A stretch of DNA of 64,000 nt, from NCBI RefSeq assembly GCF_009193265.1, contig NZ_VZZZ01000001.1:372001-436000 (forward strand), given 5' to 3'. The DNA comes from Marinobacter changyiensis. Lineage in GTDB: Bacteria; Pseudomonadota; Gammaproteobacteria; Pseudomonadales; Oleiphilaceae. The translations under genes and the position numbers were made by a program. Below, piece by piece: positions 8,425-18,597 of this stretch. The notes under the pieces are model-generated. The model did no database searches. It was not told the DNA's origin and saw only the letters and a list, made by a program, of their open reading frames with translations. The number at the start of each line of letters is the position of its first letter. Position 1 is the first letter of the stretch.

Positions 8425-9462
8425 GTGTCCTGGTATGACGATCTCTTCGAAGGCGAAACCGACTGGCTCGCGCATACACTGGCATTTGCCGGGCAGGTGA
8501 CGCAACCTGCCTCTGTTGTCATGGCAGATGGCACCCGTATTGAACGTTCAGGTATCGGCGTGCTGCGTCTGACACCGGCACAGCCGGAGATTGATGAGCG
8601 CTTGATTGTCTCCGCCGGGGTACACGGGAACGAGACTGCCCCTATCGAGGTTCTTAACCGTCTGGTTAACGGCTTACTCTCCGGTGAGTGGGCACTGAGA
8701 CAGGAAGCTCTGCTGATTCTGGGCAACCCTTGTGCAATGGTGGCCGGCAGCCGGTTTGTTGAGCATAATCTGAACCGCCTGTTCAGCGGTGCTCACCAGA
8801 AAGCCCCATACGCTGGTAGCGAAGAAGCCCGTCGAGCCGCATGGCTGGAGTCCCTCTGCCGGGAGTTCTCGGAGCCGGCGGTGGCCGTTGTCCATTACGA
8901 CTTGCACACCGCCATCAGGCCCTCGAAGCGGGAGAAATTTGCGCTTTACCCCTTCGTTCCCGGCCGCAAGGTCCCCAACCGGCAACTGGCGTTCCTGGCG
9001 GAGTCAGATGTTGCCACTTTGCTGCTGCAGCATCAGGCGGGCACCACCTTCGCCTCGTTTTCTTCCACCGAACTTGGCGCCGAAAGCTTCACCATCGAAC
9101 TTGGACAGGTTCGACCCTTCGGGCAGAACGACCTGACCCGTTTTGCGGGTATCGAGGCCAGCCTGAAAGCCTTGCTGAGTCAGCAGCCCATAGTGACCGA
9201 ATCCGATGGCGGTATGGCCGATATGGCAGTGTTTGAAGTGGTGGAGGAAATTATTAATACCGGTGACAGTTTTCGCTTCCACGTGCCGGATGACGTCGCC
9301 AACTTCACCGAGTACCCCCCCGGTAAAGTGATCTGGGAAGACGACACCCGCTGCTACCGGGTAGGTGATCAGGCCGAAGCGATTGTGTTCCCTAACCCCA
9401 ATGTTCCGGTGGGGCAGCGGGTGGGGTTGATGGTGCGGCGGACGCCACTGCTTCGCGACTGA
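8425..9462 (+). CDS. astE: Succinylglutamate desuccinylase AstE
   Basis: A 345-residue zinc amidohydrolase that cleaves N-succinylglutamate to succinate and glutamate, the last step of the arginine succinyltransferase pathway. The zinc ligands are visible in H-G-N-E-T-A-P-I-E (His and Glu, near residue 72) and H-Y-D-L-H-T-A-I-R (near 155). It starts with GTG at 8425; a GGGAGG ribosome site 9 bp upstream supports this over internal starts. The gene is the last of the transporter operon, apart from the other ast genes at 14.6-20.9 kb. Its 3' end runs into a REP-like palindrome: the codons for the last residues L-R-D and the TGA lie in the repeat. Confidence 0.95.
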   Translation: MSWYDDLFEGETDWLAHTLAFAGQVTQPASVVMADGTRIERSGIGVLRLTPAQPEIDERLIVSAGVHGNETAPIEVLNRLVNGLLSGEWALRQEALLILGNPCAMVAGSRFVEHNLNRLFSGAHQKAPYAGSEEARRAAWLESLCREFSEPAVAVVHYDLHTAIRPSKREKFALYPFVPGRKVPNRQLAFLAESDVATLLLQHQAGTTFASFSSTELGAESFTIELGQVRPFGQNDLTRFAGIEASLKALLSQQPIVTESDGGMADMAVFEVVEEIINTGDSFRFHVPDDVANFTEYPPGKVIWEDDTRCYRVGDQAEAIVFPNPNVPVGQRVGLMVRRTPLLRD

Positions 9463-9560
9463 AGTCGCTCCTACCAATGCCCGACGCCCGTAGGAGCGGT
9501 TTCAACCGCGATCCCAACTCTCGACAATCACCTCATTTCGCGACTGAAGTCGCTTCTACA
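9454..9560. repeat. REP-like palindromic cluster (BIME) between astE and the RND gene
   Basis: Three units of one family: GCGACTGAAGTCGCTCCTAC at 9455-9474, an inverted relative GTAGGAGCGGTTTCAACCGC at 9490-9509, and GCGACTGAAGTCGCTTCTAC at 9540-9559. Each has a short GCGACT/AGTCGC-type hairpin next to a conserved CTCCTAC/GTAGGAG arm, the format of pseudomonad REP sequences. The cluster sits between two convergent genes and overlaps both stop codons. Another copy of the first unit lies at 14548-14567. Confidence 0.85.
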
Positions 9561-12500
9561 GTTTGTTGGTGCGGGTTGCTTCTGGGTTCCGGGGCGCGGA
9601 TCACCATTCGGCATAGTGCGGGTACCACCAGCAGCGTTAACACCGTTGAGGCCAGGAGCCCCGAGATGATGGCCCAGGCCATCGGCGGCCACAGGGTTGA
9701 ACTGGAGAACGCCAGCGGCAACAGCCCGGCAACGGTGGTGGCGGTGGTCAGCAATATCGGTCGGGTTCGCTGCTCGACGGCGATCCTGACGGCATCCGCT
9801 ATGTTGGCACCGGCCTCAAGCTGTCGGTCCATCACATCCAGCAACACTATAGCGTTGTTGACCACAATACCGACCAGAGCGATGACGCCCAGCAGGGACT
9901 GGAAACCGAACGGTGAGCCGGACAATACCAGCCCCGGGAAAATGCCCACCGTTGCCAGCGGTACCGTGAGCAGGATTATCCCCACCCGACGGAATGAGTT
10001 GAACTGCAGCAGCAGGAAAAATAACAGCAGCAGAATGCCAACCGGTGCAGTGGTGAGGATAGCGCTGTTGGCGTCCCCGGAACCCTCGGCATCACCGCCG
10101 TATTCAATGCGTGAGCCCGCTGGCAGTGGCTTGTTTGCCAGAGTTTCTTCCAGGCTGGCCAGCACGTCACTGAAACTGTGGCCCTCTCCGAGATTGGATG
10201 TCACGGTGTTCACCGGAACACCGTTCCGGAGGTAGCGGGCAGCAGGCTCCCAGGTGGTCTCCGTGGTTGCCAGTGCTGACAGCGGCACGGCTTCGCCCCG
10301 GTCGTTATAGATATTGATCGACAGTAGCCGAGACAGCGATAAATCGGTCCCCTCCCGTGACCGCAGTACCATCGGAATCGGGTCTTCTTCCTGGCGATAC
10401 TGTTCCGCCACCACACCAAAACTCTGGCCATAGAGACTCTGGGCCACATCCGACCGATTCACTCCATAGCGGGCGGCAATACCGTCATTCACGTTGATCG
10501 CAATGCTCGGCACCCCGAGATCCCGGTCATGCCGGACATCGACGGCGCCCGGGCTATGGCGCAGGGCCTGGTAGACCTGCTCCGTGGCTTCCGCCCGCTG
10601 CTCGTCGTTGACATGATAAACACGAACCTCCACCGGCGCAGCCCGTGGCGGCCCCTGCCCCAGAACACCGACCGTCAGGTCCAGCTCGGGCATTTCTGTG
10701 GCGGCGTAATTGCGAATCCACCGCACCAGCCCGCCGGTAGCCTCAAGATCTGGAGTCTCCACCACCAGTCGCCCCCGGTTTGGTGCTTGCGGATAACGCA
10801 GCAGATTGTAGTAAAAACTCGGGCCGGTAAACCCCACGAACCGATGGACTTTCACGGTCTCGGATTGCGTCCGGATCGCCCGCTCCAGACGTTCGGAGAC
10901 TTCGGAGGTACGGGATTGATGCGTACCCTCGGGCATGTACATCTCAACGATAACCTGGGGCCGGTCGGCATTGGGGAAAAACTGCAGCTTCAGAAAGGGG
11001 GTTAACAACAGACTGGCGGCTACCATCACAGCACTGGCAATCACCAGCGTTTTCGGCATGGTCGAGACCAGTCGCCCCAGCGTTTCGGCCAGGCCCGCCA
11101 TCCGGTCCCGGGTACCAAGCTGCCGCGGTCTCAGAAACCGGGCCGCCAGCAAGGGCACAACGGAAATTGCCAGCAAATAGCTGACCGATAGCGTCAACAT
11201 GATCATTACCGGGATGCCCCGGGTGAAATCGGCGGTGCCGCCCTTGGACAACAGCAACGGCGCAAATGCAGCAAGGGTTGTACCCGTCGAGGCCCCCAGC
11301 GGCCCAGCGAGTTCCCGAATGGCGCCGGCAAGAGAGTCCAGGCGCTCAAATCCCTGGTCAAGCCGGGTCTGGATATTTTCCACCACCACAATCGCGTTAT
11401 CGATCAGAATACCAAGGGAGATTACCATGCCGATCACCGCGATCTGATGCAGCACTCCGCCACCGAAATCATAAAGACCAATACTGATCAGCGTGACCAT
11501 GGGCAGAATGGAAGCGACCAGTAGGCCCATTCGAAGCCCCATACCGAGGAAAACCACCGCAATGATAATGGCGACACTCGCCAACAGGCTCCAGGCCAGG
11601 TTGTCGAGCCGGTCGGATACCTGATCGGGCTGGAAGAACATTTCCTCTACCGCGAACGGCGCAATCTCCGGTCGAATCCTGTCGAGATGCGCGCGGATGT
11701 TCCGGCCGAAACTGATGGCATCGGTTGAGCCCTCGCGCATGATCACCGAGACCAGCACAACGCGCTCGCCATCGGCCCAGGTTTCCGGTTCACGGGGTTC
11801 GGCAGGGCCTCGCCAGATGTCGGCAGCGGCCGCCAGTGGCACCTGACTGCCGTCGGGCAACGCAATCGGCGTGGCGCGGATAGCATCAAGGTCAGCAAAT
11901 TCGCTGTTGGGTAGAATCGACAGCCGGCGCCCGTCCGACACCACAAAACCACCCGGTGTTATCTGGTTGCGGTTGGCCAGGGTGTTCAACACGGCCGCCG
12001 GGGAAATACCCAGACGATAGAGCGCGGCATCATCCAAAGCCAGGGTAATCTGTTCGCTTACATCCCCTTCCAGTTCCACACGGGAAACCCCCGGCACGCT
12101 AGACAGGGCATGTTTCACTTTTTCTGCGGCGGCACTCAAGGCTGTGACCGAAGGCGACCCCCCCACTGCCAGCACCACGGCCGGAATATCAATCAGGCGG
12201 TCATCGAGGGCCATTTGACCCACGCCTTCGGGGAATTCCGACCGGGCCCGATCCATCGCCTGACGCACCCGGTCCCACGCGGCATCGGTATCGTAAATGC
12301 TGTCCTCAAGACGAATCCGGACCAGCGCCACACCGGTGCGGGCCGTTCCGGACGCTACATTCACCTCTTCAACCTGCAGCAGTTCATCCGCCAACGGCCT
12401 TAAGACCAGCCGCTCCACTGCGTCGGCGCTGGCGCCCGGGTAATTCACTGAAATCAGGCCGGCCCGCTGGGGAAATGAGGGGTCTTCCTGTCGGGGCATG

Positions 12501-12586
12501 GTGTTATAGGCCGCGTAACCCAGCAGGCACAGCATGACCACAACCATCCCGAGCAACCGGCGGCAGCCCAGAAGTGCACGGATCAT
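9533..12586 (-). CDS. RND-family efflux transporter permease
   Basis: A 1017-residue inner-membrane proton-driven pump of the AcrB-like superfamily. It has the normal architecture: an N-terminal membrane helix, a periplasmic porter loop from about 35, helices from about 330, a second large loop from about 550, and a C-terminal helix block. The TM4 signature reads G-I-L-I-D-N-A-I-V-V-V-E-N, so the second aspartate of AcrB is Asn here. The TM10 lysine position also reads N-N-A-I. This pattern occurs in several RND subfamilies. It overlaps the adaptor gene by 4 bp (ATGA). No outer-membrane channel gene is nearby. The last residues (V-E-A-T-S-V-A-K) are encoded by a REP-like repeat. Substrate unknown; drugs, solvents or hydrocarbons are possible. 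Confidence 0.92.
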   Translation of the reverse strand: MIRALLGCRRLLGMVVVMLCLLGYAAYNTMPRQEDPSFPQRAGLISVNYPGASADAVERLVLRPLADELLQVEEVNVASGTARTGVALVRIRLEDSIYDTDAAWDRVRQAMDRARSEFPEGVGQMALDDRLIDIPAVVLAVGGSPSVTALSAAAEKVKHALSSVPGVSRVELEGDVSEQITLALDDAALYRLGISPAAVLNTLANRNQITPGGFVVSDGRRLSILPNSEFADLDAIRATPIALPDGSQVPLAAAADIWRGPAEPREPETWADGERVVLVSVIMREGSTDAISFGRNIRAHLDRIRPEIAPFAVEEMFFQPDQVSDRLDNLAWSLLASVAIIIAVVFLGMGLRMGLLVASILPMVTLISIGLYDFGGGVLHQIAVIGMVISLGILIDNAIVVVENIQTRLDQGFERLDSLAGAIRELAGPLGASTGTTLAAFAPLLLSKGGTADFTRGIPVMIMLTLSVSYLLAISVVPLLAARFLRPRQLGTRDRMAGLAETLGRLVSTMPKTLVIASAVMVAASLLLTPFLKLQFFPNADRPQVIVEMYMPEGTHQSRTSEVSERLERAIRTQSETVKVHRFVGFTGPSFYYNLLRYPQAPNRGRLVVETPDLEATGGLVRWIRNYAATEMPELDLTVGVLGQGPPRAAPVEVRVYHVNDEQRAEATEQVYQALRHSPGAVDVRHDRDLGVPSIAINVNDGIAARYGVNRSDVAQSLYGQSFGVVAEQYRQEEDPIPMVLRSREGTDLSLSRLLSINIYNDRGEAVPLSALATTETTWEPAARYLRNGVPVNTVTSNLGEGHSFSDVLASLEETLANKPLPAGSRIEYGGDAEGSGDANSAILTTAPVGILLLLFFLLLQFNSFRRVGIILLTVPLATVGIFPGLVLSGSPFGFQSLLGVIALVGIVVNNAIVLLDVMDRQLEAGANIADAVRIAVEQRTRPILLTTATTVAGLLPLAFSSSTLWPPMAWAIISGLLASTVLTLLVVPALCRMVIRAPEPRSNPHQQTVEATSVAK

Positions 12587-13665
12587 TGCAGAATCTCCAC
12601 CGCATCACCATCAGCAAGCCGGGTCAGACCCGCGTATACCACCTGGTCTCCTTGCTCGAGGCTTTCCGAAGATACCACCACCTGCTCACCGATGATTCGG
12701 TGCACGGTCACCGGCACCCGTTGTGCGTACCCATCCGTAATGCGAAAAATACTGTTGCCTCCGGTTGCCTGCATCACCGCCAGCACCGGCACACTGATCT
12801 CACCCTGAACGTTCGGCACGATACCTACTTCTACCGGCTCCCCGGGTTGGAGCGTGTTCTCCGGCAGGCTAACCAGCACTGGATGCAACTCGCCCCGCAC
12901 CGACCCTGCCTGGGCAATTTCTGTCACACTGCCGGTGACCGGCACTGCACCCCGGGTTTGCACTGACCACACCGGCATCAGCTGACCCAGGGAGACCTGA
13001 TTCAGAAGAAACGCCGGAATACGAACCTCCACTTCCCGGCCATCCGGCGATGACAGCCGCACCACAGGCTGGCCCGCAGCCACAAACTCGTCCTTTTCCA
13101 CCAGCAGGGCCTCAACCCGGCCTCCAAACGGCGCTCTCAGAATGCTTTCATCAAGCATATGGTTGGCTTCTGCCAGCGCGGCTTCAGCTGTGGCAACACT
13201 TGCAAGCAAGCCATCCCGACGGGCTGCCAGCTGTTCCAGGGCCTGCACTGACACCACGCCTTTCTCCTGCAGCTGACTGGAGCGGTCCCATTCCCGCTGG
13301 GACTGATCAAGCTGCGTGGAGAGTTCTTTCAATCGCGCCCGGGCCGAGGCTCTGGCAGGCTCCAGGCCGGGGTTATATAAACGGGCCAGAACATCCCCAG
13401 CCTCGACCCTTTCACCCAGTTCAATGGACCGCTCGACCAGATTCCCGCTGATCTGGAACGTCAGTGTCGCCCGTTGGCGAGCCTGTACAATGCCGGAAAA
13501 CCGCAGTGGCTCCGCGACCTGGGTACCCATTGAAACCGGTGCGGTCCGGACGGTTACCGGCCTTTGTTCCGGTACCTGGGCTGACTCTGTGGGGCCGCAG
13601 GCTGCCAGCAAAAGAAGGGACAAGGCGCCCAATGCCAATGCGAATGGGTGTTGGATCTGTTTCAT
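12583..13665 (-). CDS. RND efflux periplasmic adaptor (membrane fusion protein) lipoprotein
   Basis: A 360-residue periplasmic adaptor linking the RND pump to an outer-membrane channel. The N-terminus is a lipoprotein signal ending L-L-A-A-C-G. The biotinyl-lipoyl-like hairpin halves flank a coiled coil (about residues 95-170: many Arg, Glu, Gln and Ala, with L-S-T-Q-L-D-Q-S-Q-R-E-W-D-R). The second lipoyl half includes S-I-L-R-A-P-F-G-G-R-V. Start: the frame is open to 13755, but the ATG at 13663-13665 begins the signal peptide and the upstream residues are strongly charged. It shares ATGA with the pump gene. Regulation is probably by the divergent TetR gene through palindromes in the 200-bp gap. 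Confidence 0.92.
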   Translation of the reverse strand: MKQIQHPFALALGALSLLLLAACGPTESAQVPEQRPVTVRTAPVSMGTQVAEPLRFSGIVQARQRATLTFQISGNLVERSIELGERVEAGDVLARLYNPGLEPARASARARLKELSTQLDQSQREWDRSSQLQEKGVVSVQALEQLAARRDGLLASVATAEAALAEANHMLDESILRAPFGGRVEALLVEKDEFVAAGQPVVRLSSPDGREVEVRIPAFLLNQVSLGQLMPVWSVQTRGAVPVTGSVTEIAQAGSVRGELHPVLVSLPENTLQPGEPVEVGIVPNVQGEISVPVLAVMQATGGNSIFRITDGYAQRVPVTVHRIIGEQVVVSSESLEQGDQVVYAGLTRLADGDAVEILQ

Positions 13666-13760
13666 GACCTGAATCTCTCTGTGACTCTCCGTGGCTATTT
13701 CCTTACCTCCCTCCCTGGCCTTGCGCTTCATCCCTGCTTGCCCTTTTTCGCCCAATGGTT

Positions 13761-13810
13761 AATGATTCACTCATTGACAGACATAATGTCATTCTTTGAC
13801 ACTTTGTCAA
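13761..13810. promoter_or_regulatory. Candidate TetR operator palindromes in the divergent gap
   Basis: Three nested inverted repeats lie between the adaptor gene and the tetR-type gene: AATGA-ttcac-TCATT (13761-13775), TGACA-n7-TGTCA (13775-13791) and TTGACA-ctt-TGTCAA (13796-13810). The clustered symmetry in a divergent gap next to a TetR gene makes them candidate operators. TTGACA at 13796-13801 might also act as a -35 element towards tetR. Confidence 0.55.
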
Positions 13811-13872
13811 TTACTATGTTTTAACGGCCACAGCGCTGTGCCCGGACCCATTACAGGAACCCTGAAAAAGCC

Positions 13873-14514
13873 ATGGCAAATGAACTGAAGTCCCGTAGGG
13901 AGCAGGAAAAGCAGGCACGCTATGACGCCATTCTGGATGCCGCTGAATTGGTCTTCTCGGAAAAGGGATACGAGCGCACCTCCATGGATGACATTGCACG
14001 TACCGCCAACCTCAGCCGGGCGCTACTGTATGTGTACTTCAAGGATAAGTCAGCCATTCAGCGCGGCATCATGTTGCGGGCCGGGGAAAGTCTGCGCCAG
14101 CGCTTCGCCCGGGCCTGCCTGGACGCGGAGAATGGGCTGCAGCAGATCGGCGCTATTGGCCGTGCTTACTACCGCTTCTATCTGGAACAACCCGACTATT
14201 TCGCCGCCCTGACCAAAGCCGCTACTGCCATACAGGACGCGGATGAAGCTCAGGCGGAACAGATGTCAGGCTGTGACAACGAAACCATGCAACTGATGGT
14301 TCAGTCGATACAGGTGGGACTGGAAGACGGCACGCTATGCCGGGAAAGGATCCAGGATCCCCTGCAAACCGCCCTCTATTTGCGAGGAGCACTCCATGGC
14401 GTGATCATGCTGTGCCAGCAGGAAATGTCAGAACCGGGGCCGCTGGCCGACTACCCCAGCGAACAGCTTATCCAGCACACCCTGACGATGCTGATGTCAT
14501 CGATCGCAGCCTGA
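13873..14514 (+). CDS. TetR/AcrR-family transcriptional regulator
   Basis: A 213-residue regulator with an N-terminal helix-turn-helix (residues about 15-60): I-L-D-A-A-E-L-V-F-S-E-K-G-Y, T-S-M-D-D-I-A-R-T-A-N-L-S-R-A-L-L-Y-V-Y-F-K-D-K. These are the canonical TetR recognition helices. The C-terminal ligand domain is divergent, so the inducer cannot be predicted. It is transcribed away from the RND operon, and the gap has several inverted repeats; I infer it represses the pump operon and itself. A REP-like unit lies 34 bp after its stop codon. Confidence 0.92.
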   Translation: MANELKSRREQEKQARYDAILDAAELVFSEKGYERTSMDDIARTANLSRALLYVYFKDKSAIQRGIMLRAGESLRQRFARACLDAENGLQQIGAIGRAYYRFYLEQPDYFAALTKAATAIQDADEAQAEQMSGCDNETMQLMVQSIQVGLEDGTLCRERIQDPLQTALYLRGALHGVIMLCQQEMSEPGPLADYPSEQLIQHTLTMLMSSIAA

Positions 14515-14546
14515 TCTGAAATCCGGCATCGGCGATCGCCTCATTT

Positions 14547-14600
14547 CGCGACTGAAGTCGCTCCTACAAAACCCGACCTCGCAGGGGCTGTTTCAGCGCT
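14547..14600. repeat. REP-like unit at the astB/tetR convergence
   Basis: GCGACTGAAGTCGCTCCTAC at 14548-14567 is identical over 20 bp to the unit at 9455-9474. A diverged inverted partner (GCAGGGGCTGTTTCAGCGCT) lies at 14581-14600 and overlaps the stop codon of astB. With the cluster at 9.45 kb it brackets the RND/TetR module. Confidence 0.8.
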
Positions 14601-15936
14601 GGAAATCGTAAATCGAGCCCAGGCCCAGGATGCCCGTTAGCTCATCGAGGGCGTGACGGCTTTCCTCCAGCAGCATGGGGTCCGCCAGATCGGCCTGGCT
14701 TAACTCGTCCCGGTAGTGCCCCTGAACCCAGATACTTAACCGTTCGAACAAGGCGTCGTCCATCAGCACGCCTTGATGCATGGCGTTGAGCTCGTCATCC
14801 ATGAGCGCGACCCTCAGCCGCAGGCAAGCAGGTCCGCCGCCATTGCGCATGGATTGCTTGACGTCGAACACCTCAACCGACGTGATGGGGCCGCCAGCAG
14901 CCACAAGGCCATCCAGGAAGTTACTGACCGAGGCAATCTCCCGACACTCTCCGGGCACCGCCAGCATCATGCCGCCCTCGGGCGTGGATAGCAGCTGACT
15001 GTTAAACAGGTAGGATGCCACCGCATCCGACAGCGGCACATCAGATTCCATCACCTTGATGGCCTGCAGCTCAGCGCCGTGCAGCCGGGCCCGGACATCG
15101 GCCAGCAGGCGTTTTTCATCCAGGAACGCTTGTTCATGGTAGAACAGCACATTGCCGTTACCGACCGCGATTACGTCATTGTGGAACACGCCCGAATCAA
15201 TGGCCGCCGGATTCTGCTGGGCGAAGACCACGTGGTTATCCGTCAAGCCATGCAGCCGGGCAATGGCCTGGGACGCTTCCAGGGTCTGACGGGCGGGGAA
15301 ACGCACAGGCGCGGGCCGGGACTCGTCGAATGCGGCCTGGCCGTAGACAAACAGCTCTACTCCCGGCGCACCGTGGGAAGCGCACAGCCGGGTGTGGTTG
15401 GCCGCACCCTCATCCCCGAACTGGCTCACCGACGGCAAGGCTTTGTGGTGCGCAAAGTAGGCTTCGTCACTGAAAATTGAGCCCAGTGCCCGCCCGGTCA
15501 CCACGTGCTCGATGGAGCGGTGGAACTTGGCACTGAGGTTGGCGGGGGTAAAGTGAACCCGATGATCTGCGGTGTCGGCACTGGCGGACACTGTCGCTGC
15601 ATTGGCGGTCCACATGCTGGAAGCAGAGGCAACCGCCGCCAGCACGACCGGATTCTGCTCCGCCACAGCCTTGAGTATGTCGGCGTCTGAACCGGTAAAT
15701 CCGAGCGCTTTCAGGGTCGGGATGTGAGGCCGTTCATGGGGCGGCAGAATGCCCTGGACATAGCCCCGGCCCGCCAGCCTTTTCATCTTCTGCAGCCCCT
15801 GCAGAGCCGCCTCTCGAGGATTGGCCACCGCATGCACATTGGACCTGGAAGCCACATTGCCCCAGGACAGGCCCGCGTAATTGTGGGTCGGGCCGACCAG
15901 GCCGTCGAAATTGGCTTCAATTGCGTGTCTAGGCAT
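14593..15936 (-). CDS. astB: N-succinylarginine dihydrolase AstB
   Basis: A 447-residue amidinotransferase-fold enzyme, the same length as the E. coli protein. It converts N2-succinylarginine to N2-succinylornithine with release of CO2 and ammonia, the second pathway step. Recognised from [19 protein letters not shown] at the start, [11 protein letters not shown] in the middle and [14 protein letters not shown] near the end, all well known for AstB. It is the last gene of the aruCFGDB-like run, 41 bp after astD. A REP-like unit follows, and its inverted half encodes the final codons. Confidence 0.95.
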   Translation of the reverse strand: MPRHAIEANFDGLVGPTHNYAGLSWGNVASRSNVHAVANPREAALQGLQKMKRLAGRGYVQGILPPHERPHIPTLKALGFTGSDADILKAVAEQNPVVLAAVASASSMWTANAATVSASADTADHRVHFTPANLSAKFHRSIEHVVTGRALGSIFSDEAYFAHHKALPSVSQFGDEGAANHTRLCASHGAPGVELFVYGQAAFDESRPAPVRFPARQTLEASQAIARLHGLTDNHVVFAQQNPAAIDSGVFHNDVIAVGNGNVLFYHEQAFLDEKRLLADVRARLHGAELQAIKVMESDVPLSDAVASYLFNSQLLSTPEGGMMLAVPGECREIASVSNFLDGLVAAGGPITSVEVFDVKQSMRNGGGPACLRLRVALMDDELNAMHQGVLMDDALFERLSIWVQGHYRDELSQADLADPMLLEESRHALDELTGILGLGSIYDFQR

Positions 15937-15977
15937 GGTGCAGATCCCGATCAGTCAATGTGTTCTCGACGCCCGTG

Positions 15978-17480
<1,503 letters not shown>

Positions 17481-17507
17481 TCAGCATGGTTGCGACGCAC
17501 GTTCAGT

Positions 17508-18575
17508 TCAGTGGGCTACCATCTGTATTGGTGATCGGCCAGCGTCTTTCAAGGGTGCAAGACGAACCAGGTCACCGGAGGACACATCCAGCGCCTCGGC
17601 CACTTCGGCTGGAATACTGACGGTATCGGGCTTGATACACTGCATCGGAATCGTGGTCACTCTGAAATCCCGGAACGAACGATTGGAGATCATCACCCGT
17701 TCTTCGGCTGGCACCTCCAGATTGATCGGCTTGCGGCTTATCAGCACATGGCGATTCAGGCTCTCCCGAACGGTGCGAATGTTGTGAATAAAGGCTTCGA
17801 CTAACGGCCCGCCATCAAAGATATCCACCAGCCCGTTGAAGTTGAAACCCTCGGACTGAAGCATTTTCAGGGCCGGCGCCGTGTTGTCGTGAACCCGTCC
17901 AATCACCGCCCGGGCGGCACCGGGCAGCAACGGCAGATAAATGGGGAATTTGGGCATCAGCTCGGCAATAAACGATTTGTTGCCTACCCCCGAAAGATAG
18001 TCCGCCTGACTGAACTCCATGTCGAAGAAGCGGGCGCCCAGCGCATCCCATAGCGGGCTACGGCCGCTCTCATCGGATACCCCGCGCATTTCTGCAAACA
18101 CCTTCTCCGAAAAGTGGCGTCTGAAATCATCAAGATACATGAAGCGGCAGCGCGACAGCAGCAGGCCACTGCCGCCCTTGCGATGGGTGTCGGACAACAG
18201 CAGCGAGCAGATCTCTGTGGTATCCGTCATATCATTGGAAAGGTGCAGCGTTGGCGTACGCACATGCACTCCCAGCTCCCGGGATGCGTTTACCGTGGTA
18301 CTGAGTCGGTAGTTGTAAAACACCTCCTCCAGGCCCACCCGGGCTTCAATACCACTGATACCAACGCACTGCTTCAGCTCGGTGTCTTCCAGGGCAAACA
18401 GGTACATACCCGCTTCCGGGGCGCAGCGCTGATTAAAGGTCTCCTGGGCCCGGTTGATTTTCCCGGCCAGGCGGTCCTTGTTGGCAGGCAAAGAGGTGAG
18501 GCCTTTGCCTGCGGACTTTGCCATCCGGTAAAGATCATCAAGATCGGTTTCCTGCAGGGGACGAATAATCAACAT
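17508..18575 (-). CDS. aruG: Arginine N-succinyltransferase beta subunit (AruG)
   Basis: A 355-residue acyltransferase subunit of the AstA family; with the upstream paralogue it transfers succinyl from succinyl-CoA to arginine, the entry step. It starts M-L-I-I-R-P-L-Q-E-T-D-L-D-D-L, with conserved G-L-T-S-L-P, F-Y-N-Y-R-L, S-L-L-L-S-D-T-H-R-K-G-G-S-G-L-L-L-S-R-C-R, F-I-A-E-L-M-P-K-F-P-I-Y and V-D-I-F-D-G-G-P. A GAGGA ribosome site precedes the ATG. Enterobacteria have a single AstA; the two-gene arrangement is the pseudomonad one. The subunit name follows gene order, and the two paralogues are hard to tell apart by eye. Confidence 0.92.
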   Translation of the reverse strand: MLIIRPLQETDLDDLYRMAKSAGKGLTSLPANKDRLAGKINRAQETFNQRCAPEAGMYLFALEDTELKQCVGISGIEARVGLEEVFYNYRLSTTVNASRELGVHVRTPTLHLSNDMTDTTEICSLLLSDTHRKGGSGLLLSRCRFMYLDDFRRHFSEKVFAEMRGVSDESGRSPLWDALGARFFDMEFSQADYLSGVGNKSFIAELMPKFPIYLPLLPGAARAVIGRVHDNTAPALKMLQSEGFNFNGLVDIFDGGPLVEAFIHNIRTVRESLNRHVLISRKPINLEVPAEERVMISNRSFRDFRVTTIPMQCIKPDTVSIPAEVAEALDVSSGDLVRLAPLKDAGRSPIQMVAH

Positions 18576-18597
18576 GTCTGGTCCTCAAAATTCAGGC

